The notes under the pieces: generated by a model
Database searches by the model: none
Told to the model about the DNA's origin: nothing
What the model saw: only the letters and a program-made list of their open reading frames with translations
Program-made: the position numbers and the translations under genes
Assembly (NCBI RefSeq): GCF_017814435.1
Contig: NZ_JAGJCB010000002.1
Coordinates: 248,001-312,000, forward strand
Length of the DNA stretch: 64,000 nucleotides
Reading direction: 5' to 3'
Source: Mariniflexile gromovii
Lineage (GTDB): Bacteria > Bacteroidota > Bacteroidia > Flavobacteriales > Flavobacteriaceae
Part shown: piece after piece, positions 52,626-61,158 of the stretch
How positions within the stretch are numbered: position 1 is the first letter of the stretch
Layout: each line of letters begins with the position of its first letter

Positions 52626-52940
52626 TTAATTCCGCAATTTATTATAGTTTAGATTCCAATTCAAACTTAAATCCGTCCAATTAGGATTCATTTCTTCAAT
52701 AAACTTAATTTTCCAGCCTCTTTTCCATTTTTTGAACTGCCTTTCTCTTTTCTCAGCTTTATTTCCATCTTCAAACTCTTCAAAATAAATTAATTTGTCA
52801 CAATTGAATTTGGCAGTAAAAGATTTAGGGTAAACTTTTAGCTTATGCTCTTTGACTCTTTCATCAATGTTATCTGTCACCCCTATGTACAAAACGCCAT
52901 CTGGTTTGTTTGTCATGATATAAACGTACCAATGTTCCAT
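52626..52940 (-). CDS. GIY-YIG endonuclease domain protein
   Basis: The 104-residue protein is a stand-alone GIY-YIG nuclease domain. It begins EHWYVYIMTNKPDGVLYIGVT with the GVLYIG core. R28 (DERVKEH) and E63 (KAEKRERQFKKW) are the likely catalytic arginine and metal-binding glutamate. Such solo genes are numerous and scattered in flavobacteria. This one breaks an envelope operon between the nucleotidyltransferase and TPR genes and has a palindrome on each side, suggesting insertion as a cassette. A role in DNA repair or repeat mobility is possible but unproven. Confidence 0.88.
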   Translation of the reverse strand: MEHWYVYIMTNKPDGVLYIGVTDNIDERVKEHKLKVYPKSFTAKFNCDKLIYFEEFEDGNKAEKRERQFKKWKRGWKIKFIEEMNPNWTDLSLNWNLNYNKLRN

Positions 52941-52956
52941 ACTATTTTTTTAAGAG

Positions 52957-52976
52957 ATTCCTGCCTTCGCAGGAAT
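52957..52976. repeat. Palindrome on the upstream side of the GIY-YIG gene
   Basis: attcctgccttcgcaggaat is a palindrome with a tight loop. It touches the last base of the nucleotidyltransferase gene and lies 16 bases before the GIY-YIG start. Confidence 0.8.
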
Positions 52977-53995
52977 TATTCTAAAACAGAATAATCGCCA
53001 ATACTTACACTCGTAAACTTTCCATCAAATTTTACATGATTCCCAATCATGGCCTCATCTAAATTTGCATTTTTAATGGTAGTATGTGTTTGTATTAAAC
53101 TATTTTTAATGGTGGAGTTTTCAATAATGCTGTTTTCCCCAATAGATACATTTGGACCAACGGTACTCTTTTTAAGCATCACGTTTTCACCAATAAAACA
53201 AGGCTCGATAATATTGGAATCTTGCACTTTTGCCGATGTTGCTACCAATTGCTCTTCGCCATCTGCTTTTAAAAATCCTAACATTCTGGTATTGGTTTCA
53301 ACGGTTATGGCTTTGTTTCCACAATCCATCCACTCATCAACGGTACCTGTTTTAAAAATTTTACCATCGGCCATCATACGTTTTATACCATCGTTAATTT
53401 GGTATTCGCCTCCATTGGTAACGTTTTCATCTAGAATTTGTTGTAGTTTTTCTTTTAAAACCGCCACATCTTTAAAGTAATAAATACCTATAACCGCTTG
53501 GTCGCTTACAAAATCTTTGGGTTTTTCAACCAATTCAACTATTTCTTGTTTGTTGTTTAACTTAACAACACCGTAAGCTTCGGGGTTTTCTACTTGTTTG
53601 GTCCAAATAACGCTATCGGCTGTTGGGTCTAAGGCGAATTCAGCCCGAATCAAAGTATCGGCATAAGCAATTACTGCTGGCCCGGATAAAGATGGTTTAG
53701 CGCACATAATAGCGTGACCTGTGCCTAAAGGTAAATCTTGGCGGTAAATAGATGCTTTGGCACCTAAATCGGTCGCTAGTTTTTCTAAACTTTCAACCAC
53801 ATCATCACCAAAAAAAGCAGGATCGCCTAAAACAAAAGCAATTTCATCAATAGGTTGTTTTAAAACTTTGGCAATATCCTTCACTAAACGGTGAACAATG
53901 GGTTGACCCGCAACAGGAATTAAAGGTTTTGGTACGGTTAAGCTGTGTGGGCGCAAACGAGAACCTCGTCCTGCCATGGGTACTATAATTTTCAT
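52976..53995 (-). CDS. Sugar-phosphate nucleotidyltransferase
   Basis: The 339-residue protein begins MKIIVPMAGRGSRLRPHSLT and continues KPLIPVAGQPI, the nucleotide-binding loop of the NTP-transferase family that makes NDP-sugars such as UDP-, ADP- or dTDP-glucose. The conserved GTGHAIMCAKP and GVVKLNNKQEIVELVEKPKDF segments line the sugar site. The C-terminal third (about 250-339) has the hexapeptide-like repeats of a left-handed beta-helix (IGENVMLKKSTVGPNVSIGENSII). Its gene lies next to a flippase and dut, so it may supply a surface polysaccharide. Substrate cannot be fixed. Confidence 0.88.
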   Translation of the reverse strand: MKIIVPMAGRGSRLRPHSLTVPKPLIPVAGQPIVHRLVKDIAKVLKQPIDEIAFVLGDPAFFGDDVVESLEKLATDLGAKASIYRQDLPLGTGHAIMCAKPSLSGPAVIAYADTLIRAEFALDPTADSVIWTKQVENPEAYGVVKLNNKQEIVELVEKPKDFVSDQAVIGIYYFKDVAVLKEKLQQILDENVTNGGEYQINDGIKRMMADGKIFKTGTVDEWMDCGNKAITVETNTRMLGFLKADGEEQLVATSAKVQDSNIIEPCFIGENVMLKKSTVGPNVSIGENSIIENSTIKNSLIQTHTTIKNANLDEAMIGNHVKFDGKFTSVSIGDYSVLE

Positions 53996-54063
53996 TTAAT
54001 TGAGTTGATTTGTGTATTCGTTTTATGTTCTATAATCATAAATCGCTAATCGTAATTCTTCTT

Positions 54064-54498
54064 TTACTTTGTCCCAGTGCTTCCAAAGCCACCTTCTCCC
54101 CTAATGGTTTCTGAAAGTTCTTCAACAGCAACCCATTCTGCACGGTCGTGTTTTGCAATGACTAGCTGTGCGATGCGTTCGCCGTTTTGAATTACAAAAT
54201 CTTCATTGGAAAGGTTTACCAAAATCACACCTATTTCTCCTCTATAATCGGCATCAATGGTTCCTGGTGCATTTAAAACCGTGATGCCCTTTTTTGCAGC
54301 TAAGCCACTACGCGGACGTACCTGGGCTTCGTAACCTATGGGCAGTTCAATAAACAAGCCTGTGCCTACAATGCTTCGCTCTAAAGGTTTTAATGTGCGC
54401 TCTTCTGATAAATTTGCTCGTAAATCCATTCCTGCTGATGCCTCTGTTTCATAATGTGGCAAAGGGTGATTGGATTTGTTGATTATTCTAATATTCAT
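54064..54498 (-). CDS. dut: dUTP diphosphatase
   Basis: The 144-residue enzyme hydrolyses dUTP to dUMP and PPi, keeping uracil out of DNA. All five trimeric dUTPase motifs are present: [42 protein letters not shown] and the C-terminal [10 protein letters not shown]. Its start overlaps the flippase stop by four bases (ATGA). Its place in an envelope operon appears to be conserved linkage in the group rather than function. Confidence 0.97.
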   Translation of the reverse strand: MNIRIINKSNHPLPHYETEASAGMDLRANLSEERTLKPLERSIVGTGLFIELPIGYEAQVRPRSGLAAKKGITVLNAPGTIDADYRGEIGVILVNLSNEDFVIQNGERIAQLVIAKHDRAEWVAVEELSETIRGEGGFGSTGTK

Positions 54499-55970
54499 TT
54501 TTTTCGTTTAATTATTGGTAATAACGTTTCTTTTTCTCCATAATATATAAAATATGAAAACAGCAAAATTAATGGAATTCCAACTAAATAATTTTCTCTA
54601 AAAAAATAAAAAGAAACTATTGAAAAACCAATTGAAAGTGACAAATAAAGTGCTATTTTTTTAATGTCGTATGGAATAGGATATTGTTTTCTGCCAAGAT
54701 AATAAGAAATCAACATCATTGAGCCATAAGCTCCAATAGTTGCTATGGCAGAGCCATAATAACTTCCAAAATATCCTGGTTTTGGTATTAACCAAAAATT
54801 CAGTACTAATGTAACTACTGCCCCAATCAAAGAAATATATGCTCCAATGTATGTTTTATCAATCAATTTATACCAAACCGAAAGATTCGTGTAGATTCCA
54901 AGAAAAAAATTAGCTAAAATAATTAACGGAACAACTTTCATGGCAACCCAATATGAAGGATCTCTTATTAACAATTGCTTAAATAAGTCGGCAAAAACAA
55001 TAACATTCAACATAATAAAAGAGCCGAAAATCACAAAATACTTGGTTACTGTTGCATAGGTTTGTGGAGCATTTTCATTTTTTGCATGACTGAAAAAAAA
55101 CGGCTCTATACCTAATGAATAAGCGGTTCTGAACAATACCATGAACAAACCTATTTTATAACATGCCGAATAAACTCCAACTTCAGCATCGGCAATGTTT
55201 GGTGGTAATAATTTTGCCAATAAAATTTTGTCAAATTGTTCATTAATGGCAAATGCAATGCCAGCAATTAAAATGGGCAAACCATATTTCATCATTTTTT
55301 TCCATAAATTGAAATTGAATTTCCACTTTAATCGAACATAGTTTTGAGATAAAAAGATGAAAGTTAAAAAACTTGCAACCAAATTAGACACAAAAATATA
55401 CCCTACTTGAAAGTTTTCAATATAAATTGAATTCCAAATACCATCTTGATTTTGAGTAGCTAATTTTGGCAAAAGGATTAAAAAAAATAAATTTAAGGAT
55501 AGATTGATTATTACATTTCCAATTTTTAATACCGCGTAATATGTTGGTTTTTGAAAAGCTCGAAGTTTAGAAAAGGGTACAATTACTAACGCATCTAATA
55601 CTAAAATCCATATGGTGTAAGTTACATATTGAACATCGATATTGATATAATTAGAAATGTTTTGTCTAAAAAACAATGCTAACAATAAGAATAGCATGGT
55701 AGACCAAAAGATAGAAATTGTAGCTGTTTGTATAACTGATTCTTTTTGGTCTTCTTTATTATAAAATCTGAAAAAGGACGTTTCCATTCCATAAGCTAGA
55801 ATGACATTGAAAAAAATCATGTAAGCAAATATGATAGTTACTTGTCCGTATTCTGCTTTTGGTAAAAATTCGGTGTAAAGTGGAACAAGAAAAAAGCTGA
55901 ACATTCGTGGAACAACGGTTGCTAATCCATAAATTGCTGTTTGCTTAAATAATGTTTTGAGTCCGCTCAA
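54495..55970 (-). CDS. Oligosaccharide flippase (Wzx-like, MOP superfamily)
   Basis: The 491-residue membrane protein has about fourteen hydrophobic segments. The N-terminus [42 protein letters not shown] is typical of polysaccharide-biosynthesis flippases. These move lipid-linked sugars across the inner membrane. It is the first gene of the flippase-dut-nucleotidyltransferase-TPR-DUF4292-EnvC series, with coupled starts. Whether the cargo is O-antigen, capsule or a lipid II-like precursor cannot be told. Confidence 0.9.
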   Translation of the reverse strand: MSGLKTLFKQTAIYGLATVVPRMFSFFLVPLYTEFLPKAEYGQVTIIFAYMIFFNVILAYGMETSFFRFYNKEDQKESVIQTATISIFWSTMLFLLLALFFRQNISNYINIDVQYVTYTIWILVLDALVIVPFSKLRAFQKPTYYAVLKIGNVIINLSLNLFFLILLPKLATQNQDGIWNSIYIENFQVGYIFVSNLVASFLTFIFLSQNYVRLKWKFNFNLWKKMMKYGLPILIAGIAFAINEQFDKILLAKLLPPNIADAEVGVYSACYKIGLFMVLFRTAYSLGIEPFFFSHAKNENAPQTYATVTKYFVIFGSFIMLNVIVFADLFKQLLIRDPSYWVAMKVVPLIILANFFLGIYTNLSVWYKLIDKTYIGAYISLIGAVVTLVLNFWLIPKPGYFGSYYGSAIATIGAYGSMMLISYYLGRKQYPIPYDIKKIALYLSLSIGFSIVSFYFFRENYLVGIPLILLFSYFIYYGEKETLLPIIKRKK

Positions 55971-56067
55971 GGATTATTTATTTATCTGGTTAAAAATACG
56001 TTTTTAGCCAATGCAAACCAAAGATAAATTATTGGTTCTTAGCTTATGCTTATAGTAATTTTAAAGC

Positions 56068-56517
56068 TTACTTTTTTTTGATTTTATCAATTTTAAAATA
56101 CGTTATACCTTTCCCTTGTTTGTAACTTACCATACATTCATCTTCTTTGAGCTGAAAACGCGGTTTTCTGGGGATTTCTGGAACTTTATTTCCATATTCG
56201 GCATAAGGCTCATTGCTCATTATAATATTAGATTTGGACGTGTTTTTAGGTTGAAACCTACCAATATAAACTTTATCATTTACAAACTCCAATTGGGATT
56301 CTTTCCCATGAAAATAAACATTATCAAGCACAATGTTGTTTGGGTTGGATGTAATGGGGATTACTATAGAAACATGAGCTCCATCTTCTTGATAATAAAC
56401 ATCTCCTATTTTTAAAGGCGAATCGGTTTGTAGTTTATTGGCGCTTACACATTGGGAAAAGCTAGCTAAAACCAATCCTATAAAAAATAAATATATAAAG
56501 CTTTTAAATAATTGCAT
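56068..56517 (-). CDS. Conserved-looking lipoprotein, unknown function
   Basis: The 149-residue protein has a signal peptide with a lipobox-like ASFSQC (C23). The mature domain is beta-rich and ends with a Lys-rich tail (YFKIDKIKKK). A central tract (YFHGKESQLEFVNDKVYIGRF) and acidic EDECMVSYKQGKG are the only notable stretches. No family is recognised. It is separated from the flippase gene by about 100 bp and from the atp genes by a repeat-rich gap. Confidence 0.65.
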   Translation of the reverse strand: MQLFKSFIYLFFIGLVLASFSQCVSANKLQTDSPLKIGDVYYQEDGAHVSIVIPITSNPNNIVLDNVYFHGKESQLEFVNDKVYIGRFQPKNTSKSNIIMSNEPYAEYGNKVPEIPRKPRFQLKEDECMVSYKQGKGITYFKIDKIKKK

Positions 56518-56572
56518 GTTATTAAATTGAACCGATTGTCGGTAATTAGTAATAATTCTATTTCTATGCCAG

Positions 56573-56667
56573 GTCGAGCCTTTCGACTGCGCTCAAGATA
56601 AACCAAAGTCGAGACCTCATCATTACCTAAGTTAATCGGACAACCTCTCGACTCCGCTCGAGGCGAC
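56573..56667. repeat. Two related TCGACT-GCTC repeats in the 56518-56806 gap
   Basis: The gap before the atp genes holds two direct, related units: tcgagcctttcgactgcgct (56574-56593) and ctctcgactccgctcgagg (56645-56663). The second forms its own hairpin. They are GC-richer than the surroundings and look like degraded copies of an intergenic palindrome. The 107-codon frame across them is not a gene. Confidence 0.5.
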
Positions 56668-56742
56668 ATTACGTTATGAGTAATATCACACAATCGAAAT
56701 TGAATGTTATAAAGATAACTTTTCAAAAGTAATGCCATAAAA

Positions 56743-56766
56743 AAACCCCACTTGAAAGTGAGGTTT
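56743..56766 (-). terminator. atp operon terminator
   Basis: Stem AAACCTCACTT paired across a short loop with AAGTGGGGTTT, followed on the minus strand by further T residues, lies about 40 bases after the atpG stop. It marks the end of the ATP synthase transcript. Confidence 0.85.
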
Positions 56767-56806
56767 GATGTTATAATGAGAAACTGAAACAAGTTCAGCA
56801 TGACAA

Positions 56807-57667
56807 TTAATTATTCAAAGCTTCCGCACCACCAACAATTTCTAAAATTTCATTGGTAATGGCTGCTTGACGTGCTTTGTTGTATGTTAATTTAAGCTGA
56901 TCTCTTAACTCTTTTGCGTTATCTGTTGCTTTGTGCATCGCAGTCATACGCGCACCGTGTTCGCTCGCGAAAGAGTCTCTAATGCCTTTGTACAATTGTG
57001 TTTTTAAAGACTTAGGTATTAGCTGCTCAACAATTTCAACTTTTGAAGGCTCAAAAATGTAATCTAAATTTACATTTGAATCTGATTGCACTGGTACAAT
57101 TGGTAAAAATTGTTCAGTCATTACAATTTGGGTTGCTGCATTTTTAAACTTGTTGTAAACGATTTCGATTTTATCGAACTCGCCGGCAACAAACTTAGCC
57201 ATGAGCATTTCGGCAATTTCAGCTACGTTATCAAACGTTAAATCATCATAAATAGCACTTTTATTTGCAATGACTTTATTGGTCTTTTTAAAAGCGTCAT
57301 TCGCCTTTTTTCCAATAGCTAAATACGAAACCTCTTGGTTGGCGTAGGTTTTAGAAGCTAATCTATTAACTTCTTTTATAATATTTGAATTAAAAGCACC
57401 TGCCAAACCTCTGTTGGAGGTAACAGCTACAATTAAAACCTTTTTTACCTCGCGTTGTGCAGAATATTTGCTTCCAGAATCTGCATCTAAAGTAGCACTT
57501 AAACTTTGTAAAAGTTCAGTTAACTTATCTGCATAAGGTCGCATTGCAGTAATAGCATCTTGAGCTTTCTTTAACTTTGCAGCCGATACCATTTTCATGG
57601 CACTGGTAATCTGCATGGTTGAAGATACCGATGTGATTCTATTACGTATTTCTTTTAAATTTGCCAT
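56807..57667 (-). CDS. atpG: ATP synthase F1 subunit gamma
   Basis: The 286-residue gamma subunit is the rotating shaft of F1. It has the typical N-terminus MANLKEIRNRITSVSSTMQITSAMKMVSAAKLKKAQ and C-terminus RMTAMHKATDNAKELRDQLKLTYNKARQAAITNEILEIVGGAEAL. It is the last gene of this operon. A broken four-helix-bundle gene and repeat sequence separate it from atpA. The beta and epsilon genes (atpD, atpC) do not follow and must lie elsewhere, a split known in Bacteroidota. Confidence 0.97.
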   Translation of the reverse strand: MANLKEIRNRITSVSSTMQITSAMKMVSAAKLKKAQDAITAMRPYADKLTELLQSLSATLDADSGSKYSAQREVKKVLIVAVTSNRGLAGAFNSNIIKEVNRLASKTYANQEVSYLAIGKKANDAFKKTNKVIANKSAIYDDLTFDNVAEIAEMLMAKFVAGEFDKIEIVYNKFKNAATQIVMTEQFLPIVPVQSDSNVNLDYIFEPSKVEIVEQLIPKSLKTQLYKGIRDSFASEHGARMTAMHKATDNAKELRDQLKLTYNKARQAAITNEILEIVGGAEALNN

Positions 57668-57670
57668 GTT

Positions 57671-57704
57671 TCAAGTTATGAGTTATGAGTGCTGAGTTAT
57701 GAGT
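57671..57704. repeat. ttatgagt repeats on the atpG side of the pseudogene
   Basis: The bases contain three close copies of agttatgagt in tandem within about 34 bp. Matching units lie on the far side of the pseudogene at 58041-58118. Confidence 0.7.
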
Positions 57705-58032
57705 TTTTAATGATTGCTACCAAAATTCTAATTAACTCCTCACACTTATTCTTCATTTCTTTTGGTACTTCTCTTCCGGTTGCTTCTAATAATTCTAATC
57801 AATATTTAGTTTCATCAGCTTCTTTAAGAGCAATACCAAACTTATTTTTAAAATCCTTTGCGCTAACCCCTCTTTGTGCTTCCCTAGTATTTGCTCCAAT
57901 ACTGGTTCCGCTTTTTAACAATTGAGAAGCTAATTCAAAATCTTTTTGTTCTTTTAACTTATCACAATATTTAACTATTTCACAGGCAAATTCGAAACTC
58001 TTAATTCTAATAGGACTTTCGTTTAAACCCAT
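57697..58032 (-). pseudogene. Four-helix bundle (IVP/S23) gene broken by a TGA
   Basis: The frame starts ATG at 58032 (GLNESPIRIKSFEFACEIV) and reads the family motif LLKSGTSIGANTREAQRG. It stops at TGA (57799-57801) exactly where the intact relative at 33624 has tryptophan (KEADELEYWLKL; here KEADETKY, stop, LELLEATGREVP). The same frame then continues for 33 more codons to a TAA at 57697-57699. One base change (TGG to TGA) explains the break. It lies between atpA and atpG and is flanked by ttatgagt repeats. Unless TGA is read through, the product is a 77-residue fragment. Confidence 0.85.
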
Positions 58033-58040
58033 TTCTTCTA

Positions 58041-58118
58041 GTTATGAGTTATCAGTTTAGAGTTATGAGTATCAAGAATGGTATAACACTCTGAACTCAT
58101 AACTCTGAACTCATAACT
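58041..58118. repeat. ttatgagt repeats on the atpA side of the pseudogene
   Basis: Direct copies (gttatgagtt, agagttatgagt) are followed by inverted ones (actcataactct, then actcataact). The arms at 58060-58070 and 58095-58106 can pair. With the copies at 57671 they bracket the pseudogene. Confidence 0.7.
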
Positions 58119-58120
58119 TT

Positions 58121-59701
58121 TTAAGCTCTATATTTTCCTGATAAATCTTTAGCTACAGCTGTTAATGTATCTGTAACCTCATCAGTTAATTTACCTGCTT
58201 TTAAGTCTGCTAACACATTTGCATGTTTTGCTTTTAAGAATTCAAGATAATCTCTTTCAAATTCTTTTACTTTTTCAACAGGCACATCTCTTAATAAGTT
58301 TTTAGATCCTGCATAAATAATAGCAACCTGATCTTCTACTGTAAACGGATCGTTTTGAGCTTGTTTTAAAATCTCAACGTTACGTTTTCCTTTTTCAATT
58401 ACATTTAAAGTAACTGCATCTAAGTCAGATCCAAACTTAGCGAACGCTTCCAATTCGCGGAATTGTGCTTGATCTAATTTTAAAGTACCAGCTACTTTTT
58501 TCATGGATTTAATCTGAGCATTACCACCAACACGAGATACCGAAATACCTACGTTAATTGCTGGACGTACACCAGAGTTGAATAAATCTCCATCTAAGAA
58601 AATTTGCCCATCTGTAATAGAAATTACGTTTGTTGGGATATAAGCAGAAACGTCTCCCGCTTGCGTTTCAATAATTGGTAACGCTGTTAACGAACCACCA
58701 CCTTTTACGATGCCTTTTAGAGAATCCGGAAGGTCGTTCATATTTTTAGCGATCTCGTCATTATTAATAACTTTTGCAGAACGCTCTAATAATCTAGAGT
58801 GAAGGTAGAAAACGTCACCTGGATACGCCTCACGTCCTGGTGGACGACGCAATAATAAAGATACCTCACGGTAAGCTACTGCTTGTTTAGATAAATCATC
58901 AAACACGATTAATGCTGGACGACCCGTGTCTCTAAAGTACTCTCCAATAGAAGCTCCTGTAAAAGGCGCGTATACTTGCATTGCTGCAGGATCGGATGCA
59001 TTTGCTGCTACGATAGTTGTATAGGCTAAAGCACCTTTTTCTTCTAATGTTTTAGCAATTAAAGCTACTGTTGATGCTTTTTGACCAACGGCAACATATA
59101 TACAATATACAGGCTGACCTGCATCATAAAATTCTTTTTGATTTAAGATGGTATCAATACAAACTGCTGTTTTACCAGTTTGGCGGTCACCAATAACCAG
59201 CTCACGTTGACCACGACCTACAGGAATCATCGCGTCGATAGATTTGATACCCGTTTGTAATGGTTCAGTAACTGGCTCACGGAAAATAACCCCAGGAGCT
59301 TTACGCTCTAAAGGCATCTCATAAGTTTTACCAGAAATAGGCCCTTTACCATCTATTGGGTTTCCTAAAGTGTCTACCACACGTCCAACAATACCTTCTC
59401 CAACATTGATAGAAGCGATACGACCTGTACGTTTTACTGTAGAACCTTCTTTAACTCCTTTAGAAACTCCTAATAATACAATACCTACGTTATCTTCTTC
59501 AAGGTTAAGTACGATACCTTCTAAACCTGCTTCGAATTCTACTAACTCACCATATTGAGCGTTAGCTAATCCGTAAGCACGTACAATACCATCACCTACA
59601 GTTAATACAGTTCCAACTTCGTCTAAAGAAGCACTTGCTTCGAAACCTGCTAGTTGTTGCTTTAAGATTGCTGATATTTCAGCTGGTTTTACTTCTGCCA
59701 T
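58121..59701 (-). CDS. atpA: ATP synthase F1 subunit alpha
   Basis: The 526-residue alpha subunit has the nucleotide-binding P-loop [10 protein letters not shown], the DELSEED-like region, and the signature [14 protein letters not shown] of alpha subunits with the arginine finger in SVSRVG. It forms the F1 hexamer with beta. Length is normal. A 61-bp spacer with short direct repeats (ttagacgttagatcttag) separates it from atpH. Confidence 0.98.
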   Translation of the reverse strand: MAEVKPAEISAILKQQLAGFEASASLDEVGTVLTVGDGIVRAYGLANAQYGELVEFEAGLEGIVLNLEEDNVGIVLLGVSKGVKEGSTVKRTGRIASINVGEGIVGRVVDTLGNPIDGKGPISGKTYEMPLERKAPGVIFREPVTEPLQTGIKSIDAMIPVGRGQRELVIGDRQTGKTAVCIDTILNQKEFYDAGQPVYCIYVAVGQKASTVALIAKTLEEKGALAYTTIVAANASDPAAMQVYAPFTGASIGEYFRDTGRPALIVFDDLSKQAVAYREVSLLLRRPPGREAYPGDVFYLHSRLLERSAKVINNDEIAKNMNDLPDSLKGIVKGGGSLTALPIIETQAGDVSAYIPTNVISITDGQIFLDGDLFNSGVRPAINVGISVSRVGGNAQIKSMKKVAGTLKLDQAQFRELEAFAKFGSDLDAVTLNVIEKGKRNVEILKQAQNDPFTVEDQVAIIYAGSKNLLRDVPVEKVKEFERDYLEFLKAKHANVLADLKAGKLTDEVTDTLTAVAKDLSGKYRA

Positions 59702-59762
59702 CTCTATTTAGATATTAGACGTTAGATCTTAGGTGCTAGACACACCAACTTCTAACGTATTT

Positions 59763-60299
59763 TTAATTTATTGAAAATTCTCTTTTTAATTTACTTAATT
59801 GATTTGCAATACTTGCATTGTATTGAATATCCCCAACTCTTAAAATGAAGCCTCCTAAAATGCTTTCATCTACAATACTTTTTACTTCAATATCTTTACC
59901 TGTAAGCTCTTTTGCTTTAGCCAATACTTTTTGTTTTAAAGCGTCGGTTAAAGGAATTGCTGTGGTAACTGTTGCTACTTGAATACCTTTAGATTCATCG
60001 AATAACTGCGTATACTTTGAAGCAACATCGCCCAAAATAGCAATTCTATTGTTAGTTACTAAAGTATCTATTAAGCTTAAAGTTGTTTTGTCTGCCTTTT
60101 TAAAAACCTCCAACAACACTGCTTTTTTTACCGAAGCACTTATTACAGGGCTCTGTAGTGCATCGTTTAAATCTTTGCTTTCTGCAATAGTGCTTGCAAT
60201 TAGCTTCATATCAGCGTTAACAGCATCGGCCGTTTTTCTGTCGGATGCTAAACTTAAAACTGCTTTTGCGTAACGTATTGCTGCTCTTGCTCCTGCCAT
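59763..60299 (-). CDS. atpH: ATP synthase F1 subunit delta
   Basis: The 178-residue delta subunit links F1 to the peripheral stalk. It starts MAGARAAIRYAKAVLSLA. The C-terminal motif AKELTGKDIEVKSIVDESILGGFILRVGDIQYNASIANQLSKLKR is diagnostic. It lies three bases after atpF. Confidence 0.96.
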   Translation of the reverse strand: MAGARAAIRYAKAVLSLASDRKTADAVNADMKLIASTIAESKDLNDALQSPVISASVKKAVLLEVFKKADKTTLSLIDTLVTNNRIAILGDVASKYTQLFDESKGIQVATVTTAIPLTDALKQKVLAKAKELTGKDIEVKSIVDESILGGFILRVGDIQYNASIANQLSKLKREFSIN

Positions 60300-60302
60300 G
60301 TT

Positions 60303-60803
60303 TTAGTTTAATTTAGCTTCACTTAACATAGACTCAACCAATTTTTCTTGTTTGTCTTTGTTAGATAATTCACCACGTACTACTTTTTCAGCAATTTCTA
60401 AAGATAAACCAGCTACCTGACTTTTTAGTTCTGCCATAGCTGCTTTCTTTTCGCTTTCAATAGCTGCCGTAGCTTGCTCGATCATTTTATTAGCTTGAGA
60501 TTGTGCTTCACCTTTAGCATCTTCTATCATTTTATTTTTGATATCTCTTGCTTCTTTTAACATCTCCTCACGCTCTGCTCTTGCTTCTTTCAATAACTTT
60601 TGGTTATCTGCTTGAAGGTTTTGCATTTCTAATTTTGCTTTTTCAGCAGAATCTAATGCATCTTTTATACCATCTTCTCTTTTCTCCACAGCATCAAGAA
60701 TTGGTTTCCAAGCAAACTTTTTTAATAAAAGTACCAATCCAACAAATAACAATAATTGCCAGAAGAATAAACCTAATGAAAATTGTTCAATTAATTTTTC
60801 CAT
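60303..60803 (-). CDS. atpF: ATP synthase Fo subunit b
   Basis: The 166-residue peripheral-stalk subunit has one N-terminal membrane helix (about 8-28, FFWQLLLFVGLVLLLKKFAW). A long, charged helix forms the coiled-coil stalk (about 30-160). Its position between atpE and atpH is standard. A 76-bp gap containing a hairpin-prone inverted repeat (aacagctataac/gttatagctgtt, 60841-60867) separates it from atpE, which may tune relative expression. Confidence 0.96.
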   Translation of the reverse strand: MEKLIEQFSLGLFFWQLLLFVGLVLLLKKFAWKPILDAVEKREDGIKDALDSAEKAKLEMQNLQADNQKLLKEARAEREEMLKEARDIKNKMIEDAKGEAQSQANKMIEQATAAIESEKKAAMAELKSQVAGLSLEIAEKVVRGELSNKDKQEKLVESMLSEAKLN

Positions 60804-60879
60804 TTATGTATCTTTTTATACTAGTTAATTTTTAATTTAAAAACAGCTATAACCAACCGTTATAGCTGTTTTTGTTTTT

Positions 60880-61071
60880 TTAAGCTGCAAATAAAGCAGC
60901 AAATCCAATACCTTCAATAAGTGCAGCTGCAATAAGCATAGCTGTTTGGATTTTTCCTGAGGCTTCTGGTTGGCGAGCAATAGCTTCCATAGCTTGTCCA
61001 CCAATTCTACCGATACCTAAACCGGCACCGATAACGATTAAACCAGCTCCTACAATGTTTGGAATTGTCAT
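60880..61071 (-). CDS. atpE: ATP synthase Fo subunit c
   Basis: The 63-residue c subunit is a helical hairpin. Helix 1 contains GAGLGIGRIGG and helix 2 carries the ion-binding carboxylate E53 in AALIEGIGFAAL. The polar loop is ARQPEASGK with the conserved RQP. It is shorter than E. coli subunit c (79 residues), as is common in Bacteroidota. I see no clear Na+-binding signature, so proton coupling is assumed. Confidence 0.96.
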   Translation of the reverse strand: MTIPNIVGAGLIVIGAGLGIGRIGGQAMEAIARQPEASGKIQTAMLIAAALIEGIGFAALFAA

Positions 61072-61158
61072 AATATATATATTAAAAATTAAACACTCAA
61101 TTTATTAATGCGCCAATGCGCCGTCTGGCTACTCGCATAAAATCTCCACTGGACATTT

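Noticed and set aside
56478-56801. 107-codon minus-strand frame across the repeat-rich gap
   Set aside because: It is mostly translated repeat sequence and overlaps the lipoprotein gene start; it has no protein-like organisation.
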